Positions 15,090 to 18,215 of a stretch of 18,215 nucleotides of DNA are shown here, in pieces. The DNA is from Nanobdellota archaeon (lineage in GTDB: Archaea; Nanobdellota; Nanobdellia; Pacearchaeales; GW2011-AR1). The DNA is taken from contig JADFNI010000021.1 in NCBI GenBank assembly GCA_022563455.1, forward strand, positions 1-18,215. Reading direction: 5' to 3'. The notes beneath the pieces were generated by a model, which saw only the letters and a list, made by a program, of their open reading frames with translations, was not told the origin of the DNA and ran no database searches. Each line of letters begins with the position of its first letter. The first letter of the stretch is position 1. Position numbers and translations under genes: made by a program.

Positions 15090-15811
15090 TGGAAGTTTTG
15101 TGCGAATAGAAATCTAAATTCTTTTTCATTTATATTTGAATTTTCATCTGTGATTATAGATAGGAGATCTCCACCACTTTGAGTTTCTGTTTCAATGTAG
15201 ATATCATATTTTATTGCGGTTTTGAGATTACAGCTTAGACATATCTCCGTTGTTGTTTGGCTATTTATCATTTCTAGCATTGCTTGGTGAACTATTCCTA
15301 GTCTTACTGGAATTTCATGTTTGAAGGATTTGATAGATGTAGATTTGTCGCCTTTGGAAATAATTATTGGATATGTTATGTCAAAAGTTATTTTTTCTGG
15401 CAAGATTTTTGTTTTTGTAATGATTGTCTTTTGAGTTATTTCAAGGTCTGGAAAATCTATGAAATTTTTTGTGCAGAAGAAGAGTTCATCGTTTAAGTGG
15501 TCTGATATTTCTAACTCAATAAAATCAATTGAGGGGATATTTTTTTGATTGCCTTTTATGTAATATGGGACTCCATATCTTGTTGAATCAACTGGAGGAG
15601 ACCTGTAACCTCCATTTTTTGAAATTAAATAAATTGTTTCTAACGTGACCTTATCGATACAGCTCCCTATTAGGGTTTTTACTCTCTCGACATCTTTTGA
15701 AGATTCTCCAATTCTTATGTTGCCTTGAAGGGTGAAAAATAATAGGATTGAAACAACAATTACTATTGCGACCACTACGAAGATTGTTACTTGACCCTTT
15801 TTGTTATGCAT
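15086..15811 (-). CDS. prepilin-like protein with class III (KKGQ) leader
   Basis: The first residues, MHNKKGQVTIFVVVAIVIVV, form a short basic leader followed at once by a hydrophobic helix (about 9-28). This is the pattern of archaeal class III signal peptides, which a prepilin peptidase cuts near Gly-Gln. The remaining 210 residues form an outside domain with two cysteine clusters (C51 and C113, then CLSC near 195) and no recognised family. At 241 residues it is large for a main pilin, so it may be a minor pilin or adhesin-like component. It leads the operon with the secreted HEYEH protein and the anchored surface protein, overlapping the former by 4 bp. A strong TATA box lies at 15831-15840. 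Confidence 0.8.
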   Translation of the reverse strand: MHNKKGQVTIFVVVAIVIVVSILLFFTLQGNIRIGESSKDVERVKTLIGSCIDKVTLETIYLISKNGGYRSPPVDSTRYGVPYYIKGNQKNIPSIDFIELEISDHLNDELFFCTKNFIDFPDLEITQKTIITKTKILPEKITFDITYPIIISKGDKSTSIKSFKHEIPVRLGIVHQAMLEMINSQTTTEICLSCNLKTAIKYDIYIETETQSGGDLLSIITDENSNINEKEFRFLFAQNFQ

Positions 15812-15830
15812 TGTATTCGATGGTTAATAT

Positions 15831-15840
15831 ATTATATAAA
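15831..15840 (-). promoter_or_regulatory. TATA box of the surface-protein operon
   Basis: TTTATATAAT on the minus strand is centred 25 bp from the ATG at 15811, so transcription should begin at the start codon. It faces away from the TATA box at 15861-15869. Confidence 0.65.
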
Positions 15841-15860
15841 TTGAGTTGGTTTGAGAAATA

Positions 15861-15869
15861 TTTATATAG
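15861..15869 (+). promoter_or_regulatory. TATA box of the lysine-rich mini-protein gene
   Basis: TTTATATAG, preceded by a purine-rich GAGAAATA that could serve as BRE, lies 26 bp before the ATG at 15892. It is among the best-looking promoters in the window and suggests strong, leaderless expression. Confidence 0.65.
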
Positions 15870-15891
15870 TTCTAGGGGCTTGACTTGTTAG

Positions 15892-16011
15892 ATGGTAAAA
15901 AAGAAGGCGAGTAAAAAAATAGCAAGGAAAGCTGTTAAAAAGAAGGCTACACGAAAAAGTGCTGTTTCTAAAAATGTCAAAAAGGTTGGAGAGGTTTGCG
16001 TTTTTTGTTAA
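15892..16011 (+). CDS. lysine-rich 39-residue basic protein ending in CVFC
   Basis: The ATG at 15892 opens a 39-codon frame ending in TAA at 16009-16011. The first 32 residues are mostly Lys, Arg, Ala, Ser and Val, with short KKKA and KKAT patterns like the tails of histone H1 or small bacterial nucleoid proteins. The end, VGEVCVFC, adds a CxxC pair. Its composition suggests binding to DNA or RNA, and the cysteines could bind metal or form a disulfide; both are inferences. Support for a real gene comes from the TATA box at exactly leaderless distance and from T-rich tracts right after the stop. It is too short for family assignment. Confidence 0.6.
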   Translation: MVKKKASKKIARKAVKKKATRKSAVSKNVKKVGEVCVFC

Positions 16012-16030
16012 TCTTTTTCAACAGCTTTTT
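15999..16030 (+). terminator. T-tract terminator after the lysine-rich gene
   Basis: Three T tracts follow one another across the stop codon (TTTTTT, CTTTTTC and CTTTTT). Archaeal transcription often ends on such U-rich tracts without a hairpin. The last tract runs into the TATA box of the ATPase gene. Confidence 0.4.
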
Positions 16031-16036
16031 ATATAG
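16028..16036 (+). promoter_or_regulatory. TATA box of the cation ATPase gene
   Basis: TTTATATAG has the same sequence as the box at 15861-15869. It is centred 31 bp before the ATG at 16063, predicting a leader of only about 5 nt. Confidence 0.6.
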
Positions 16037-16062
16037 TCTTAAGTGTATATTTTTTAGAGAAA

Positions 16063-17877
16063 ATGGAATTTTATAAGAAAGGTGTTGGGGAAGTTTTGAA
16101 GAAGTTTAAGACTGATTCTGAATATGGAATTACTTCTAAGGAACAGGGAATTCGGCAGCAAACTTATGGCACTAATGAACTTGTTGCTAAATCTAAAATT
16201 AATCCCCTTGTAATTTTTATAAATCAATTTAGAAGTTTTATCATTTATATTTTGATTTTTGCAGTTGCTATTTCATTTATTGCTAAAGAATATGTTGACG
16301 CAGTAGTTATTTTGATAATTTTAGTTTTTAACGCTTTTTTTGGGTTTTTTCAAGAGTATAAGGCTGAGAGAGCAATTGAGGCTTTGAAAAAACTCTCAGG
16401 TCTTAAAGCTAAGGTTATTCGCGGCGGAGTATTAGTTGAAGTATTCTCAAAAAATCTAGTTCCTGGAGATATTATTTTGCTGGAATCTGGGAGTAGGATT
16501 CCTGCGGACTCGCGAATAATAGAAGCGCTTGGGTTTGAGGTGAGTGAGGCATCACTTACGGGCGAATCTGTTCCAGTTTCTAAATTTTCTAAAATTGTTT
16601 CTGGAAATGTTGGTATTTCAGGTATGAAAAACATGGTTTTTTCAGGAACGGCGGTTACTAAAGGGCATGCAAAAGCTGTAGTTGTTGGTATTGGGATGAA
16701 TACTGAAATTGGAAAGATAGCCGGAATGGTAAGTGAGCCAAAAACTGAACTAACTCCATTGCAAAAAGACTTGGAATCATTAGGGCGAGGGATTGGAATT
16801 GTTACTATTTTTATTTGCCTTCTTGTTTTTAGCATTGGGGTTTATCGAGAGGGTCTTGTTCCACTTTTGTTTTCCGGACAAATTTTTGAGTTTGTTTTGC
16901 AGTCAAAAGTTTGGTTTTTAACTGCAATTTCTTTAGCGGTTGCTGCTGTACCTGAAGGACTTCCGATAGTAGTTACTATTGCGCTTGCTATTGGCACTAG
17001 AAAACTCCTTAAAAAAAATGTTTTAATTAGAAAACTCCCCTCAGTTGAAACTTTGGGAGAGACAAATATAATTTGTAGTGATAAAACTGGGACTTTGACT
17101 AGTAATCAAATGACTGTGAGAAAAGTTTTCGTTAATGGGAGGATTATTAATTTTAGTGGGACTGGATACTCACTTGAAGGGGTTCCTGATAAGAAAATCT
17201 TAAAAGAAGAGCTTATTTTGTTTAGGGCTGGAGTTCTTTGTAATGAATCTAGGCTTGAAAATGTAGGAGGTGAATATAAGGCGATTGGAGACCCAACAGA
17301 GGTTGCATTTTTTGTTAGTGCTTTTAAGGCTGGGATTGACTATGAAGTCTTGCAAAAGACTTGGAAGACTGTGGATGAAAAAGCATTTGATTCAGTTCGG
17401 AAGCTTATGAGTACTGTTAATATAGATCCTAAAACTGGGCAAAAGTTTGTTTTTACAAAAGGAGCACCAGAACATGTTTTGGAAAAATGTAACAGGATTC
17501 TTATTGATGGCAAGGCTTTGGAATTTACTCCCAAAATGAAGGCAAGAATTCTTTCAAGGAACAACGCATTTTCAAAAGAAGCTCTTCGAGTTTTAGGATT
17601 TGCCTATAGACCTTTGTCTAAAGATTTGGAAGATTTTGAAGAAGATCTTATTTTTATTGGACTTCAGGCTATGATGGACCCTCCCCATAAGGAGGTGGCC
17701 GGTGCCATTAAGCGTTGTAAGGCTGCTGGAATTAGAGTTGTTATGATGACTGGAGATAATATCAATACTGCGAAAGCAATTGGATTAGAAATTGGGATTG
17801 TCGGGACTGCAATGAGCGGAATTGAGTTTGAAAAATTAAGTGAAAAAGAAAAATTAAGAAAAAGATTAGAGAACTAA
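16063..17877 (+). CDS. P2-type cation-transporting ATPase, C-terminally truncated
   Basis: This would be an ATP-driven cation pump (Ca2+ or Na+/K+-like P2 group). The 604 residues cover the N-terminal cation ATPase domain, helices M1-M4 with the ion-site segment VAAVPEGLP (294-302), the actuator loop LTGES (166-170), the phosphorylation site DKTGTLT with D340, the nucleotide-domain motif KGAPE (466-470), and MDPP and TGDN (538-541, 563-566). The frame stops at 604, where relatives continue with VFARVSPEHK, the hinge TGDGVNDAP and helices M5-M10, roughly 250-300 residues. Without these it should not transport ions. The stop falls at the same point where the opposing reading frame loses sense, so a rearrangement is likely. 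The start ATG is supported by the TATA box at 16028-16036. Confidence 0.9.
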   Translation: MEFYKKGVGEVLKKFKTDSEYGITSKEQGIRQQTYGTNELVAKSKINPLVIFINQFRSFIIYILIFAVAISFIAKEYVDAVVILIILVFNAFFGFFQEYKAERAIEALKKLSGLKAKVIRGGVLVEVFSKNLVPGDIILLESGSRIPADSRIIEALGFEVSEASLTGESVPVSKFSKIVSGNVGISGMKNMVFSGTAVTKGHAKAVVVGIGMNTEIGKIAGMVSEPKTELTPLQKDLESLGRGIGIVTIFICLLVFSIGVYREGLVPLLFSGQIFEFVLQSKVWFLTAISLAVAAVPEGLPIVVTIALAIGTRKLLKKNVLIRKLPSVETLGETNIICSDKTGTLTSNQMTVRKVFVNGRIINFSGTGYSLEGVPDKKILKEELILFRAGVLCNESRLENVGGEYKAIGDPTEVAFFVSAFKAGIDYEVLQKTWKTVDEKAFDSVRKLMSTVNIDPKTGQKFVFTKGAPEHVLEKCNRILIDGKALEFTPKMKARILSRNNAFSKEALRVLGFAYRPLSKDLEDFEEDLIFIGLQAMMDPPHKEVAGAIKRCKAAGIRVVMMTGDNINTAKAIGLEIGIVGTAMSGIEFEKLSEKEKLRKRLEN

Positions 17878-18215
17878 ATTTTTTATTATAAAAAAAGACA
17901 AGAATAAGAAAAAATATGACGAATATTACTGTATTCCAAATAATTGCTGAGAGGCCAATAAGAACTCCTGAATAAAAAAGATGGGAGATTTTTTCAGTTT
18001 TCTCATATTTTTTTATAAAGAAAAAACCCCATAAAAATAATAGACCCGCCAACTGGACTGGATTTATCCATGGTCCTATGTACCAGACTATTGGGGAAGC
18101 AACGAGCAATAATAAGGTTTTCTTATCCTTGTTGCTAATATAATAAAGGCTGATTATGATTAAGATTAACCAAAGTAAACTTGTTATCTTCATTATTAAG
18201 AAATTTTGAAATAAG
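17762..18215 (-). CDS. partial polytopic membrane protein (possible glycosyltransferase fragment)
   Basis: On the minus strand the frame is open to the right edge of the window. The first internal ATG is at 18193, so the real start may lie outside. About 105 residues from that ATG form four or five hydrophobic helices with loops such as SNKDKK and KKYEKTEK. The pattern of short loops, with GVLIGLSAIIWNTVIFVIFFLILVFF, resembles membrane segments of GT-C/PMT-type glycosyltransferases, but no family motif is visible. From residue 106 (below 17878) the frame only reads the antisense of the ATPase gene, so that tail is not ancestral. The protein seems cut at its C-terminus at the same point as the ATPase. 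Confidence 0.5.
   Translation of the reverse strand, partial: LFQNFLIMKITSLLWLILIIISLYYISNKDKKTLLLLVASPIVWYIGPWINPVQLAGLLFLWGFFFIKKYEKTEKISHLFYSGVLIGLSAIIWNTVIFVIFFLILVFFYNKKFSSLIFFLIFLFHLIFQTQFRSLQSRQSQFLIQLLSQY

Noticed and set aside
14725..15117. A 130-residue plus-strand frame
   Set aside because: It is antisense to the signal peptide and N-terminal part of the secreted HEYEH protein and shows no features of its own.
17762..17878. C-terminal part of the minus-strand membrane protein frame
   Set aside because: These residues are the exact antisense of conserved ATPase codons (GLEIGIVGTA to KRLEN), so they are unlikely to be selected protein sequence.
17860..17900. Programmed frameshift joining the ATPase to a downstream part
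   Set aside because: No frame after 17,877 resembles the missing hinge motif or helices M5-M10, so a shift would not restore the protein.

Overview
This window looks like chromosomal DNA from an AT-rich archaeon, most likely a DPANN lineage such as Woesearchaeota or Pacearchaeota. The archaeal markers are Orc1/Cdc6, both subunits of the archaea-specific DNA polymerase D, Dph6 (diphthamide synthesis), an Obg/DRG-type GTPase with a TGS domain, TATA boxes in place of -35/-10 promoters, and a KKGQ-type prepilin leader. The DPANN placement is an inference from small genes, tight packing and the style of the surface proteins. No rRNA, tRNA, CRISPR array or insertion sequence was seen.

Region 1 (1-6763, plus strand) is a replication block. 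An AT-rich, repeat-containing stretch with origin-recognition-box-like sites (putative oriC) is followed by cdc6, DP1 and DP2. The initiator and both replicative polymerase subunits therefore appear to be transcribed away from the origin. DP1 carries substitutions in two nuclease motifs. DP2 has its catalytic DxDGD motif, no intein, and a PIP-like C-terminus.

Region 2 (6764-10973) is read on the minus strand. From promoter-proximal to distal it holds a small membrane protein, dph6, a class I glutamine amidotransferase, an ArmA/RmtB-like (FmrO family) rRNA methyltransferase homologue, an M16 zinc peptidase, a 56-residue membrane protein and a YbjQ-family protein. The dph6, amidotransferase and methyltransferase genes overlap by 4 bp each and look like a translation-related set. 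A 61-bp tandem array made from the 3' end of the ybjQ-like gene lies between it and the convergent DP2 gene.

Region 3 (10992-12202, plus strand) holds a DRG-like GTPase with a degenerate G3 motif, overlapped by a gene for a membrane-anchored OB-fold protein.

Region 4 (12171-15811, minus strand) is a compact export operon: a class III prepilin-like protein, a large secreted protein with an HEYEH metallopeptidase motif, and a surface protein anchored by a C-terminal membrane helix.

Region 5 (15812-18215) holds a leaderless gene for a 39-residue lysine-rich mini-protein, a P2-type cation ATPase that ends before its hinge motif and last membrane helices, and, facing it, a polytopic membrane protein fragment. 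Both reading frames lose recognisable sequence at about 17,878, which suggests a rearrangement breakpoint or a misassembly. Throughout the window TATA-like boxes sit about 25 bp upstream of start codons, pointing to leaderless mRNAs.
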